From contig CBDDDW010000028.1 in assembly GCA_965226805.1 (NCBI GenBank), forward strand, positions 248,001-312,000: DNA of 64,000 bases, in the 5' to 3' direction. Positions 26,132-34,787 of the stretch are shown here, piece after piece. The stretch comes from CBDDDW01 sp965226805 (GTDB taxonomy: Bacteria > Chloroflexota > Dehalococcoidia > Lucifugimonadales > JAGWBF01). The notes below the pieces were generated by a model that was not told where the DNA came from, ran no database searches, and worked only from the letters and a program-made list of their open reading frames with translations. A program made the position numbers and the translations under genes. Each line of letters opens with the position of its first letter. Positions within the stretch are counted from its first letter, which is position 1.

Positions 26132-27139
26132 ATGCTCACACGGACCGTTGTGGGCCGCACTTTCACCTACAGTCACTGTGTAGGGTTGTTCGTGATGAGT
26201 GGAGGTGGGTTCTGGCACCCCTGGGACCTGGCCCTGGCTTCGGCAGGCAGCATGTACGTGGTGAGCCGGGGTGATCCCAACGAGCTGCTGGCCACCCGGG
26301 TCACCAAGTGCACGATGGACCAGGAGTTCATCTTGCAGTTCGGAAGGCGGGGCAACGGCGACGGCGAGTTCACGGCCGTTACATCCATCGCACTGGACAG
26401 TGATGAAAACGCGTACGTGGCCGACGAAGCGCTCAACAGGATCAACATCTTCGACAAGGAAGGCCATTATCTGGCCAAGTGGGGGAAGGAAGGCTCCGCG
26501 GACGGCGAATTTGTCCGCCCTTCGGGCCTAGCCTTCGACAGTGAGAATAACCTCTGGGTAGTGGACAGCGGAAACAACCGCGTCCAGAAGTTCACCGGGG
26601 ACGGGAAGTTCCTGGCCAAATGGGGTGGAGCCGGCAGCGGAGAGGGGCAGCTGAACATGCCCTGGGGCATCACCTTTGATAGCCAGGGCTACGTCTATGT
26701 GGCCGACTGGCGCAACGGCCGGGTCCAGAAGCTTACGCCCGATGGCGAGTACCTTATGTCATTCGGAGCTCCCGGCAGCGGTGTTGGGGAGCTGCGGCGC
26801 CCCACGGGCGTGGCCGTTGATTCGGAGGGCGACGTCTACGTGACGGACTGGAGGAGCCATGTGGTCCAGGTTTATGAGCCCGATGGCAGCCATATCACCA
26901 CCTTCAAAGGTGATGCTCATGACCTTACCAAATGGGCGAATAATCAGTTCGCGGTGTCAGTAGACTACCACAACGCTTGGAAAAGGGCCGGAAACCTTGA
27001 GGCTAGTCGGCTGTTCCACTTCCCGGTAGCCGTGGCCGTGGATGCAGACGGCCACATCGTCATCGCGGACCAGCAGCGCCACCGGCTCCAGATCTACGTC
27101 AAAGAGAAGGACTACGTAGAGCCCCAGTTCAACCTGTAG
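26132..27139 (+). CDS. NHL-repeat beta-propeller protein, partner of DUF1800 copy 1
   Basis: A 335-residue protein built of about six NHL repeats. Typical units read GLAFDSENNLWVVDSGNNRV, GITFDSQGYVYVADWRNGRV and GVAVDSEGDVYVTDWRSHVV, each ending in a KF or KL strand and a G-G-rich turn. NHL propellers bind proteins, nucleic acid or small ligands and occasionally are lyases. There is no signal peptide. The last 15 residues, IYVKEKDYVEPQFNL, differ in only one position from the end of the paralogue at 46560-47579, more conserved than the repeats, suggesting a functional tail. It is in an operon with the preceding DUF1800 gene; ribosome site GGGGAGGAAG. Confidence 0.85.
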   Translation: MLTRTVVGRTFTYSHCVGLFVMSGGGFWHPWDLALASAGSMYVVSRGDPNELLATRVTKCTMDQEFILQFGRRGNGDGEFTAVTSIALDSDENAYVADEALNRINIFDKEGHYLAKWGKEGSADGEFVRPSGLAFDSENNLWVVDSGNNRVQKFTGDGKFLAKWGGAGSGEGQLNMPWGITFDSQGYVYVADWRNGRVQKLTPDGEYLMSFGAPGSGVGELRRPTGVAVDSEGDVYVTDWRSHVVQVYEPDGSHITTFKGDAHDLTKWANNQFAVSVDYHNAWKRAGNLEASRLFHFPVAVAVDADGHIVIADQQRHRLQIYVKEKDYVEPQFNL

Positions 27140-27180
27140 GTCCTTGGTCAGGAAAGGGCTACCTGGTCCGCTGTCCTAAG

Positions 27181-27326
27181 AGGCCGACAAAGAAGGGGAG
27201 TGCAGAGGGGCGAAGCCCCTTTGCCGGGAGTCTGAGGGTGTCCCTCAGATGCAAATCCTTCCCCCTTCCTGGCCAGGAAGGGGGTCAGGGGGATGGTCGG
27301 AAGGGTTTTTCAGCACCCTGCTAGAC
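27181..27326 (-). repeat. Long copy of the dispersed repeat, right of the DUF1800 cassette
   Basis: Its reverse complement matches 24340-24500 over most of its length (start GGTGCTGAAAAACCCTTCCG, end GGGGCTTCGCCCCTCTGCAC). The pair forms an inverted-repeat bracket around the DUF1800-NHL operon. It fills most of the gap 27140-27401. Confidence 0.75.
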
Positions 27327-27401
27327 CACTATCACCGGACACATTGCGCCCAGAGGCAAGCATGGGCACCCGTTGCAAGAACCTGGAAAGGGGGAGAGAA
27401 C

Positions 27402-28520
27402 ATGGCCAGCTACAGGGTTATATCATCAGACAACCACGTATTCGAGCCCGCAGACTTGTGGACCAGCAGGATAGAGCCCAGATACAGCTCCCGGGCCCCG
27501 CGGATCGTGCGCCAGGAGGACGGCAGCGATTGGTGGTACTGCGACGGGCTCCAGGGCGCGCCAGTGGTAGCCGGGTCTATGGCCGGGTTGAGGTTTGAAG
27601 ACCCGGGAAAGCTGAGCTTCGCCGACTCCGTGGAGAATGTGCGGCCCGGCGGCTACATCCCCGCGGAGCACATCAAGGACCAGGACATAGACGGGGTGGA
27701 TGTGAGCGTGATCTACCCCTCGGCGGGCCTGTTGCTATATAGCGTGCCCGATGTGGAGTTCCTGACCGCGCTGTTCCGGGTGTACAACGACTGGATGGCA
27801 GAGTTCTGCAAGCCCTTCCCTAAAAGGCTCAAGGGCATAGCCATGCTGAACACGGATGACGTGGCCAGCGGCGTGAAAGAGCTGGATCGGTGCGCTCAGA
27901 TGGGATTGGTGGGCGCCATGATCTCGGTATCTCCGCCTGAAGACCGTTCCTACGACTTGCCGGAGTACGAGCCCCTGTGGGAGGCCACTGAAGCGCTGGG
28001 GATGCCCCTGAGCCTTCACTCGGGGACCGTCCGGCGGGTCGGACAGGCTTTCCAGGGGACGGAGAGGGTGAAGGCGGGAACGATCTGTAACATCGATCAT
28101 TACGTCCGGGTCTCCCTGGCCAACATGGTGTTCGCCGGCGTGTTCGAGCGCCACCCCGAGCTTCAAGTGGGGTCGGTGGAGCAGGAGCTCTCCTGGGCCC
28201 CCCACTTCCTGGACCGCATGGACTTCCTATACACCCAGAGGGCCCATGACTTCTCCCCCTACCGCTTCAAGGAGGACATGCTTCCCAGCGAGTACTTTCA
28301 CCGTAACGTGTTCATGGGCTTCCAGGAAGACGCCCTGGGGATAAGGTTAAGGGAGCTCATCGGAGTGGACAATTTGATGTGGGGCTCCGATTACCCCCAC
28401 CACGAGTCAACCTTTCCCAAGAGCCGAGAAATCCTTGAGGAGATCCTGGAGGAGTGCTCCGAGGAGGAGAAGGCCAAAATCGCCGGGGGCAACGCCGCCC
28501 GCGTCTACCGTCTCGAATAG
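27402..28520 (+). CDS. Amidohydrolase family protein (ACMSD/Amidohydro_2 type)
   Basis: A 372-residue TIM-barrel hydrolase starting at ATG 27402 (ribosome site GGGGGAGAG); the longer frame from 27249 runs through the repeat element and is not credible. Marks are VISSDNHVFEPADLW at the N terminus (Asp-Asn-His metal strand), GMPLSLHSGTVRRVG with a ligand His, and WGSDYPHHESTFPKS at the C terminus. It is a relative of the protein at 7-1140 with the same motif order; both have D-x-H in place of H-x-H at the first site. The substrate is unknown. It converges on the ABC permease genes, from which it is separated by 128 bp. Confidence 0.85.
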   Translation: MASYRVISSDNHVFEPADLWTSRIEPRYSSRAPRIVRQEDGSDWWYCDGLQGAPVVAGSMAGLRFEDPGKLSFADSVENVRPGGYIPAEHIKDQDIDGVDVSVIYPSAGLLLYSVPDVEFLTALFRVYNDWMAEFCKPFPKRLKGIAMLNTDDVASGVKELDRCAQMGLVGAMISVSPPEDRSYDLPEYEPLWEATEALGMPLSLHSGTVRRVGQAFQGTERVKAGTICNIDHYVRVSLANMVFAGVFERHPELQVGSVEQELSWAPHFLDRMDFLYTQRAHDFSPYRFKEDMLPSEYFHRNVFMGFQEDALGIRLRELIGVDNLMWGSDYPHHESTFPKSREILEEILEECSEEEKAKIAGGNAARVYRLE

Positions 28521-28648
28521 GGAGTACATAGGGCCACGGGGAATCGCGGCGCCTGCCGCGCGGGGCAGCCCCTGGGAGCGAAGCATCAGCGGTCACCGAG
28601 CCCGGCCCGGCGGGACGGACCCATCTCCAGCAGCTTGTGGTCCTCGGG

Positions 28649-29533
28649 CTACTGCCGCCGCATCTGGTCTTCGAGCACCTCACCCAGGAGGGTGACGGCC
28701 ATGATCACCAGAATAAGGGCGATACCCGGGAACCCGAACACCCACCATTTGCCCGACAGGGCGAACTTGGCTCCGTCCGCCAGCATGGCTCCCCACTCGG
28801 GGGTCGGTATCTCGACGCCCAGGCCGATGAAGCTGAGGCCCGCTATCAGGAGGATGGCTACCGCGAGACTGATAGGCATTTGGGCCATTACCGGGCCGAT
28901 GCTGTTGGGCAGTAGGTGCCGCAGAATGATGCGATGGTCTGGGTTACCCACCATCCTGGCGGCGGTGATGTACTTCCGGCTCCTTTGGACCAGCACCTCC
29001 CCCCTGGTGAGTCGTAGGTAGATGGGGAATTCGTGGAAAGCCAGCACGAAGGCGATGTTCCACATGCTGCCGCTGGTTACCGCGATAACCACCATGGCCA
29101 GTATGAGGAAGGGGAAGGCTTGAAACACGTCCAGGGCTCGCATGAGGATTTCTACCCCCGGCGCCCTCCAGAACCCCATAGCAATACCCGCCGGTACTCC
29201 TACCACCAGCCCTAGAGCCACGCCCACCACGGTGATAGGTAGGTCCACCCGTGGCGCGTACAGCAGACGGGAGAGGATATCCATCCCGTTGCGGTCGGTG
29301 CCCAGCCAGTGGGTCCCGTTGGGGGGCTGGAGCGCATTCAGAGGCTTCGCCCTCTCTGGGTCAAAGGGCGCGATCCACGGGGCAAGAATGCCCCCGACGA
29401 CCGTGGGTACCAGTATGACAAGGGCGATGATCAGCGCCCATTTCTTGGGTATACCGAACATCGCCGCCAGGCGCAGCTTCATCCACGCCTGCGGACGCGC
29501 ATAAGCGCTGGCCACTTTAGCTACTGCCGCCAA
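28649..29533 (-). CDS. ABC transporter permease, DppC/OppC type
   Basis: A 294-residue inner-membrane permease of a peptide-type importer. It has an N-terminal helix (WALIIALVILVPTVVGGILA), the extracytoplasmic HWLGTDRNGMDILSRLLYAPR motif typical of the DppC subunit, about six helices in all, and the EAA loop YITAARMVGNPDHRIILRHL that docks on the ATPase. It is translated 14 bp after the DppB-like gene and forms an operon with it. No ATPase gene follows; the next gene downstream is on the other strand. The subunits must be supplied from elsewhere. Confidence 0.9.
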   Translation of the reverse strand: MAAVAKVASAYARPQAWMKLRLAAMFGIPKKWALIIALVILVPTVVGGILAPWIAPFDPERAKPLNALQPPNGTHWLGTDRNGMDILSRLLYAPRVDLPITVVGVALGLVVGVPAGIAMGFWRAPGVEILMRALDVFQAFPFLILAMVVIAVTSGSMWNIAFVLAFHEFPIYLRLTRGEVLVQRSRKYITAARMVGNPDHRIILRHLLPNSIGPVMAQMPISLAVAILLIAGLSFIGLGVEIPTPEWGAMLADGAKFALSGKWWVFGFPGIALILVIMAVTLLGEVLEDQMRRQ

Positions 29534-29547
29534 GGGCTATCCTCCAT

Positions 29548-30558
29548 CTATAGCTGAACCCGTGGGTCTAGCATCAGATAAAGCAAGTCCACCATAAAGT
29601 AGATTAGCACTACGATTACCGCCGCCAGCAGAACGAACCCCTGAATCGCCGGGTAATCGGCAATCAGGATCGAGTCCACTCCGTAGGAGCCGAGACCGGG
29701 CCAGGAGAAGATCACTTCCACTAACACAAGCCCCCCAAGCATGAGTCCAAACAGTATGCCCGAGATGGTAACCAAGGGAATGAGGGCAGGCCTGATGGCG
29801 TACCGCCAGACGGTCATGGGAGTGAGACCGCACAGCTCGGCGAAGTCCACATGGTCCGACTGAAGCTCCCGGATCATCGCCGACCTGAGCTGCTTTATGA
29901 CTGGGGAGGCCACCAGAGGACCTGCGGTCATCACCGGGAGCCAGACGTGCTCTACCGCCGACTTAAATACGGGCCAGTTACCCGTCAATAGCGAGTCCAA
30001 GAGGTACGAGCCGGTAATCTTATCCGGAGGCAGCAGGCCCACATCCAGCCTTCCAATGGGTGCCGCCGCCACCGAAAGCTCCACGAACAGGATCTGGATG
30101 AGCACCAGTGCCAGGAAGAAAACAGGTATGGAGACCCCCAACACGGACCACAAAATGGCGACGCGGTCCACGATGCTACCCGGCCTCATGGCGCCGAAGA
30201 CGGCCACCGGCGCCCCCAAGAACAAGGCCACACCAAGGCTCAGCACGACGAGTTCCATGGTGGCCGGAAGGCGGCGGCCCAGGTCCTCACGGACGGGGTT
30301 GCGAGTGTGGAAGGAACGCCCCAGGTCTCCATTGGCGGCGTCCTTGATGAAGATGACGTACTGTTTGTAGATGGACTTGTCTAGGTTCAGGGACTCCCGC
30401 ACGCTGTTGCGGGCGATATCGTCGGCGAAGGGCCCTACTATCACCGCTACGGGGTCTCCCGGGATGACCCGAAGGACGATGAATACCACCACCGTCATCC
30501 CAAAGATGAGGGGTGCGGCTGTCAGAAGACGCCGAAACAGGTATATTGAGATGCGCAT
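29548..30558 (-). CDS. ABC transporter permease, DppB/OppB type
   Basis: A 336-residue inner-membrane permease. The N terminus MRISIYLFRRLLTAAPLIFG with the first helix, the conserved VIPGDPVAVIVG segment, about six helices, and the EAA-like loop HVDFAELCGLTPMTVWRYAI all match DppB. It pairs with the DppC-like protein to form the channel of a peptide-type importer. The family 5 binding lipoprotein at 22163 is the only candidate partner in the window, but it lies 5 kb away on the opposite strand. Confidence 0.9.
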   Translation of the reverse strand: MRISIYLFRRLLTAAPLIFGMTVVVFIVLRVIPGDPVAVIVGPFADDIARNSVRESLNLDKSIYKQYVIFIKDAANGDLGRSFHTRNPVREDLGRRLPATMELVVLSLGVALFLGAPVAVFGAMRPGSIVDRVAILWSVLGVSIPVFFLALVLIQILFVELSVAAAPIGRLDVGLLPPDKITGSYLLDSLLTGNWPVFKSAVEHVWLPVMTAGPLVASPVIKQLRSAMIRELQSDHVDFAELCGLTPMTVWRYAIRPALIPLVTISGILFGLMLGGLVLVEVIFSWPGLGSYGVDSILIADYPAIQGFVLLAAVIVVLIYFMVDLLYLMLDPRVQL

Positions 30559-30803
30559 CTACTCTTACAGCTCTCTAGGGGGCACTCCCAGGTCTGTCCC
30601 TCTCTGGGGTCGGGACATTACTCTGTGAATCTTATGCCCCGACGAGGCCAGTGTCAACATCATGTGCCAATGGCCTGGGCTCATGGCGTGAGAAAACTCC
30701 ACCGGCGGTGAACTTGTGTTGGGGAGCCTTGACTGGCCTTCGGCAGCTGCGGCAAGCCGGTCCAGGTCAGGGCCTTGCCCCCTTGGCAGTTCTGGCCTCC
30801 CTC

Positions 30804-32267
30804 CTAGGCGGTTCTCCCCCGTGTGAATGTAGCCATGCCTTCGTCGATGTATGCCGTGGTTCCAACGCTGGAGATGGTTACCTGCTGCCGGTAAACTCCC
30901 ATTCCTACGTCACGCTCGAATCTGTGGACTTCAGTTGTTCGATGCGCGGGGTCAGGGTGGGGACCATCGGCTAGGGCCTCCGTCAGCACCCGCCCGTCCA
31001 TGGCGTCTGCTCCGGGCATCCCAAGGACTCGGAGTATCGTGGGAGCCAGGTCCACGTTGCCTGACGGGGTCTGCAGGGAAACCCCTCGCTTGAAGCTCGG
31101 TCCGCTGGCAAGCAGGACACATCGCATCTCTTGCCTGCTCATGGAGCCGTGGGTGCCCAGACCCGGGGACCCGCTTGAGCTATGCACGTGGCCGACAACC
31201 CCCGCCTCATTGGGCTCTGAGTCCCACGCGAACGACATTGCGAGGTCTGGGACATGGGCGCCCTCATAGCCAACCAAGGCGGCCGGCATTACACCCTTCA
31301 GCCCTGCGACCGCCTCAGAGGCGACCAGCACCCCGCACCACGGCTGAGCCATCAGCCACGCCGCCAGCCGGTCGGCGGTGGCGCGATCGCTCCTGTGGAC
31401 GTAGAACAACACTGCTCCGCCATTGGGTACCACTATGACTCCACCCGGCCTCCCTCCGAGCGGGAAACCGGCGTCGCTAATTAAACCCTCGATATCGTGA
31501 ACGGCTGTGATCGTAGAATAGCCGTGGTCCGAGACCACCATCACGTCCGTCTGGGACCGGCGACCTGTCTCCTCCAGCCACTCGAGGAGCCTCCCCAGGC
31601 GCTGGTCAGCAGCCAAGAGCGCACTCTCGCCGAGCGCGCTGCCGACCCCCCCCGCATGTTGGGAATCGTCCGGTTCCGACAGCCAGATTAGCGAGACAGC
31701 AGGGTCGCGCTCCGGGAGCACGTACTCCATCATGATCCGGAGGGCGTGGTCCATCCGCGCCGTGTTCGGAATCGTCTTGGGCGGCCACCTGCCAAACCGG
31801 CCGATGATTTCCTCGTGCAGTGTGCGGGGAAGACAGAAGTCAGGATGGATCGTCGCCCCCCCTGAGATCTCCGCGTTTGGGTTGTGCAGGTAGGCGTTAC
31901 CGGATGTGCCGACTCCGACGGCCACGTACTCCCGGCCACGACTGGAAAGGATGTCGGCAAGGGTATCGCAGAGGAGGACCCGACCCGTCTTCCGGGCGAG
32001 CTGCGTAAGTTCTGGCTCCATCACGGCGATGGTGTGGTCTGGGTCGAACTCCCGCATGACAAGGGTGTTCGCTGCCACACCGTGCCGGCCCGGGTAGCGT
32101 CCAGTCACGATGGAGGCGACGTTCGACCGTGTCACCGTCGGAAAGCCCGGATGGTGGCGCTCGAAAGTCACGCCCTGGGCAGCGAGCGCGGCCAGATTGG
32201 GCATCAGCCGGGGCGTTGTCTGCGCAGGCTGAAGGCCATCGAACGCGACCACTAGGACTGTGCTCAT
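30804..32267 (-). CDS. Alkaline-phosphatase superfamily protein, phosphodiesterase/nucleotide pyrophosphatase type
   Basis: A 487-residue metal-dependent hydrolase of the type I phosphodiesterase group. The N-terminal metal Asp is in TVLVVAFDGLQPAQTTP, the nucleophile Thr in HHPGFPTVTRSNVASIVTGR, and the second metal site in VMVVSDHGYSTI; a further His cluster is in GTHGSMSRQEMRCVLLASG. The enzymes cleave phosphodiesters, nucleotides or phosphonates. It has no clear signal peptide, so a cytoplasmic site is likely. The gene is monocistronic by position; its tail lies 245 bp from the divergent ABC permease start. Confidence 0.85.
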   Translation of the reverse strand: MSTVLVVAFDGLQPAQTTPRLMPNLAALAAQGVTFERHHPGFPTVTRSNVASIVTGRYPGRHGVAANTLVMREFDPDHTIAVMEPELTQLARKTGRVLLCDTLADILSSRGREYVAVGVGTSGNAYLHNPNAEISGGATIHPDFCLPRTLHEEIIGRFGRWPPKTIPNTARMDHALRIMMEYVLPERDPAVSLIWLSEPDDSQHAGGVGSALGESALLAADQRLGRLLEWLEETGRRSQTDVMVVSDHGYSTITAVHDIEGLISDAGFPLGGRPGGVIVVPNGGAVLFYVHRSDRATADRLAAWLMAQPWCGVLVASEAVAGLKGVMPAALVGYEGAHVPDLAMSFAWDSEPNEAGVVGHVHSSSGSPGLGTHGSMSRQEMRCVLLASGPSFKRGVSLQTPSGNVDLAPTILRVLGMPGADAMDGRVLTEALADGPHPDPAHRTTEVHRFERDVGMGVYRQQVTISSVGTTAYIDEGMATFTRGRTA

Positions 32268-32447
32268 CTCGACCGCAGTATACCTCGTTGCGCCCGCAAG
32301 TCTACAAGTAGCAAGGGACCCCTCCCATCATAATCCACTTCTCGACGATGTACGGCGAGTTTAACACAGGGAAGTTAAGCCGACCCATCCGCGGGCTGCC
32401 GGCCAGGTACCGACCACTGCCTCAGCAGGGCAAATGGCACCAAAGGA

Positions 32448-32936
32448 TCAATCCGACTCCCGCGCGCAGCTTTCGAGGAGTTCCAGGGCCGCTTTGGTAA
32501 AACTCCACATGTTGGCCTCTCGGTCCAGGTCACCGGTTTCGAGCGTGATGACGCGCTCGACGGGTCCAGCGACAGCAATGCAAGCGTGACCCGCGGCATC
32601 GCCGTACCGATTCCCCGTCGGGCCGCTGGCGCCGGTTTCACTCAAACCCCAGGTCGTCCCAAGTGATTGACGTACGGCCCGAGCCTTCAGCAAAGCGTAG
32701 GGTTCGGTACTCGCCCGCATGTCGGCCATGGCGTTGTCTGGGATCATTAGCAACCCTTTCCGGGCCGCATGGGTGTAGATAACCGCCCCGCCGATGTAAT
32801 AAGCCGAAGCCCCGGGAACCGCTACCAGGGATGCCGAAATCAGACCCCCTGCGGATGATTCTGCCACGGCAATGGTTTGTTGATTTTGCTTTAGTAGTGC
32901 GCCAACCGACGCGGCCATCGAGTTCAGATCTGTCAT
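32448..32936 (-). CDS. CinA C-terminal domain family protein
   Basis: A 162-residue protein that matches the stand-alone amidohydrolase domain of CinA/PncC, which deamidates nicotinamide mononucleotide. Features include TIAVAESSAGGLISASLVAV with the catalytic Ser region, ASAYYIGGAVIYTHAARKGL, and GLSETGASGPTGNRYGDAAG. In the family the motif GLAESCTGG is usual; here it is AVAESSAGG, so the Cys-Thr pair is replaced by Ser-Ala and activity should be tested. No competence or recA gene is adjacent. Confidence 0.8.
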   Translation of the reverse strand: MTDLNSMAASVGALLKQNQQTIAVAESSAGGLISASLVAVPGASAYYIGGAVIYTHAARKGLLMIPDNAMADMRASTEPYALLKARAVRQSLGTTWGLSETGASGPTGNRYGDAAGHACIAVAGPVERVITLETGDLDREANMWSFTKAALELLESCARESD

Positions 32937-33416
32937 ATTCTCCTCCTGATACGAACACCGTCACTCAGAAACTACGTACCGCTATTCTAACCTGATCTGG
33001 GAGTCTGCTGCTGATGTGTCGCGGGGCCTGAACCCGCTACGCGAGCTTCCAAGCGGGCACAACCTGTCAACCGTGTATAATCCAGGACACCCTCATGCTC
33101 AGCGTTGACATACCGGCCGGTTTCTACTCTCAAATAGGTTTACGGTTGGTGGCGGCGGGAAAGCCGGGAGCATCCGACGCTTTGCGACGTCGCTCCTGTG
33201 GGGAGACTCGGAGAGAATTCTGGAGTATCCCTGGGATGCGGCCCGCCGTTGACGCAGGCCTAGCGGCAGCCCTACAATCGCGGGGTCACTATCCCTACGT
33301 CGGGCTTCCCCAGAAAGGACCCTGCGAGCACAGGACCGTAGAGGCAATGTATACACCTACAACGCTGATGAGCCTCACTAGTGTCCTGAGTCAGCAATCC
33401 GCGGTCGAATGGGACG

Positions 33417-33480
33417 CCCTTCGACAAGCTCAGGATGAGCGGGGAGTGGCGATTCCGCTCGTGGTGAGCTTGTCGAACCA
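33417..33480. repeat. Palindromic dispersed repeat (family 1)
   Basis: CTTCGACAAGCTCAGGATGA and, inverted, CCGCTCGTGGTGAGCTTGTC are its arms. It lies in the 633-bp gap 32937-33569. The rest of the gap gives an open frame on the plus strand that has no family resemblance and crosses this repeat, so I do not call a gene there. Confidence 0.75.
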
Positions 33481-33569
33481 AGGCCTGGCAAGCACGACCC
33501 TAACCGTCAATTTATTGAACGAGCTCACGACTTAGGACACTAGGCCGGGCTAAGGTAAGGAGGCAAACC

Positions 33570-33843
33570 ATGGGGCCTCGCTCTTTTCTCTTCGCCCCTG
33601 GAAACGAGCCGAGAAAGGTTCAGAAGGTGGGCGCCTTTGGAGCCGACGCAGGTCTTTTCTTACGTGTCACCCGAGGAGCTAACGCAGGCCAGGAGGATCG
33701 TCGAGTCCTTTGCGGAAGCGCAGGCTCACGGCAGCGCCTCCATCCGACTGAACGGCGAATTCGTGGACTATCCCATTGTCGAGAAGGCCAAGCGCATCCT
33801 CGAGCGCACCCAGGCAGACTCCCCTAACGGCGGTGACAGGGGA
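33570..33843 (+). pseudogene. CitE-like (HpcH/HpaI, citrate lyase beta) relic with an internal deletion
   Basis: Two ends of one gene are left. ATG 33570, after AAGGAGG, encodes GPRSFLFAPGNEPRKVQ and KVGAFGADA, the classic CitE N terminus. From about 33640, in the next frame, VSPEELTQARRIVESFAEAQ and then LNGEFVDYPIVEKAKRILE give the classic C terminus. The central barrel of about 200 residues, with the metal and CoA sites, is missing and the frames no longer match. Intact relatives cleave or form citramalyl-, malyl- or citryl-CoA. An in-frame merger with the next gene makes a longer open frame from 33637, but that fusion is probably accidental. Confidence 0.85.
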
Positions 33844-34752
33844 ATGGTAAGCTTCTCGGGCCGATTCGATTACTCGGCCATTGTGGACCGGCCGCCCATC
33901 AAGTGGCCCGGCGGCGCCCGGGTGGCCCTATGGGTAAGCCCAAATGTAGAGCACTACGAGTACCTTCCCTTGCCCAACTCATTTCACGACCCCTGGCCCA
34001 GGACACCCCATCCCGACGTGCAGCAATACGCTTACCGGGACTACGGCAACCGGGTCGGGTTTTGGCGTATGTTGGAGGTCCTGGACAAGCACGGCATCCG
34101 CTGCACCGTATCCCTCAACGAGGGGATCCTGGAGCACTACCCCGAGATCCGGGACGCCATGGTGGCCCGGAACTGGGACTTCATGTCCCACGGAATCTAC
34201 AACACCCGTTACGTCTGGGGCCTCTCAGAGGGGGAGGAGAGGGAGTTCATCCACGACTGTATCGACACCTTGAAGCGGCACACGGGAAAGCATCTCAAGG
34301 GGATGTTCGGCCCCTTCGGCTCGGTCACTGAGCGCACAGCCGACCTCCTGGCCGAGGAGGGGATCATCTACCACGTCGACTGGTTTCACGACGACCAGCC
34401 GGTGCCCATCAGGGTCAAGAAGGGCAAGCTTATCTCAATGCCCTACAGCATGGACATCAACGACTCCCCCTTCATAAGGACGGCCAAAGAGGGAGACGCC
34501 TTCGCCCGAGCCATCCAGGACCAGTTCGACATTCTGTACGCGGAGGGAGGCGAGAGCGGCCGCGTGATGTGCATCGCTCTCCACCCGTTCATCATAGGGC
34601 AACCCCACCGCGTCCGCTATCTGGACCGAGCTCTTTCCTACATCTTCTCCCACGACTTGGTATGGCAGGCCACCGCGGACGAGATCGCCGAGTATTACCT
34701 TGCCCATTATTACGATGCCTTTCTGACTCACCCCGACAGGTCGGGAGGGTAG
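33844..34752 (+). CDS. Polysaccharide deacetylase family protein, PuuE-like, copy 1
   Basis: A 302-residue NodB-fold hydrolase starting at ATG 33844 (MVSFSGRFDYSAIV). The fold is shown by IKWPGGARVALWVSPNVEHY, YGNRVGFWRMLEVLDKHGIR, WDFMSHGIYNTRY with a metal His, GMFGPFGSVTERTADLLAE and CIALHPFIIGQPHRVRYLD. The LHPxxxGQPxR ending is also found in the cofactor-independent allantoinase PuuE, so cyclic amide or acyl-amide hydrolysis is as likely as sugar deacetylation. It is adjacent to a paralogue (34788) on the same strand, with a 35-bp gap, so the two are probably co-transcribed. An upstream extension (to 33637) belongs to the CitE relic. Confidence 0.8.
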   Translation: MVSFSGRFDYSAIVDRPPIKWPGGARVALWVSPNVEHYEYLPLPNSFHDPWPRTPHPDVQQYAYRDYGNRVGFWRMLEVLDKHGIRCTVSLNEGILEHYPEIRDAMVARNWDFMSHGIYNTRYVWGLSEGEEREFIHDCIDTLKRHTGKHLKGMFGPFGSVTERTADLLAEEGIIYHVDWFHDDQPVPIRVKKGKLISMPYSMDINDSPFIRTAKEGDAFARAIQDQFDILYAEGGESGRVMCIALHPFIIGQPHRVRYLDRALSYIFSHDLVWQATADEIAEYYLAHYYDAFLTHPDRSGG

Positions 34753-34787
34753 CCCGGCCGCTGAGCCGCGGAGGAGGAGGCCGCATA

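Noticed and set aside
33095..33535. Open frame of 146 residues upstream of the CitE relic
   Set aside because: No family resemblance, no ribosome site, and it runs straight through a palindromic family 1 repeat.
33637..33843. Reading the deacetylase with its 69-residue N-terminal extension as a natural fusion
   Set aside because: The extension is the CitE C terminus, a separate family; the CitE N terminus lies just upstream in another frame, so the join is a deletion product.
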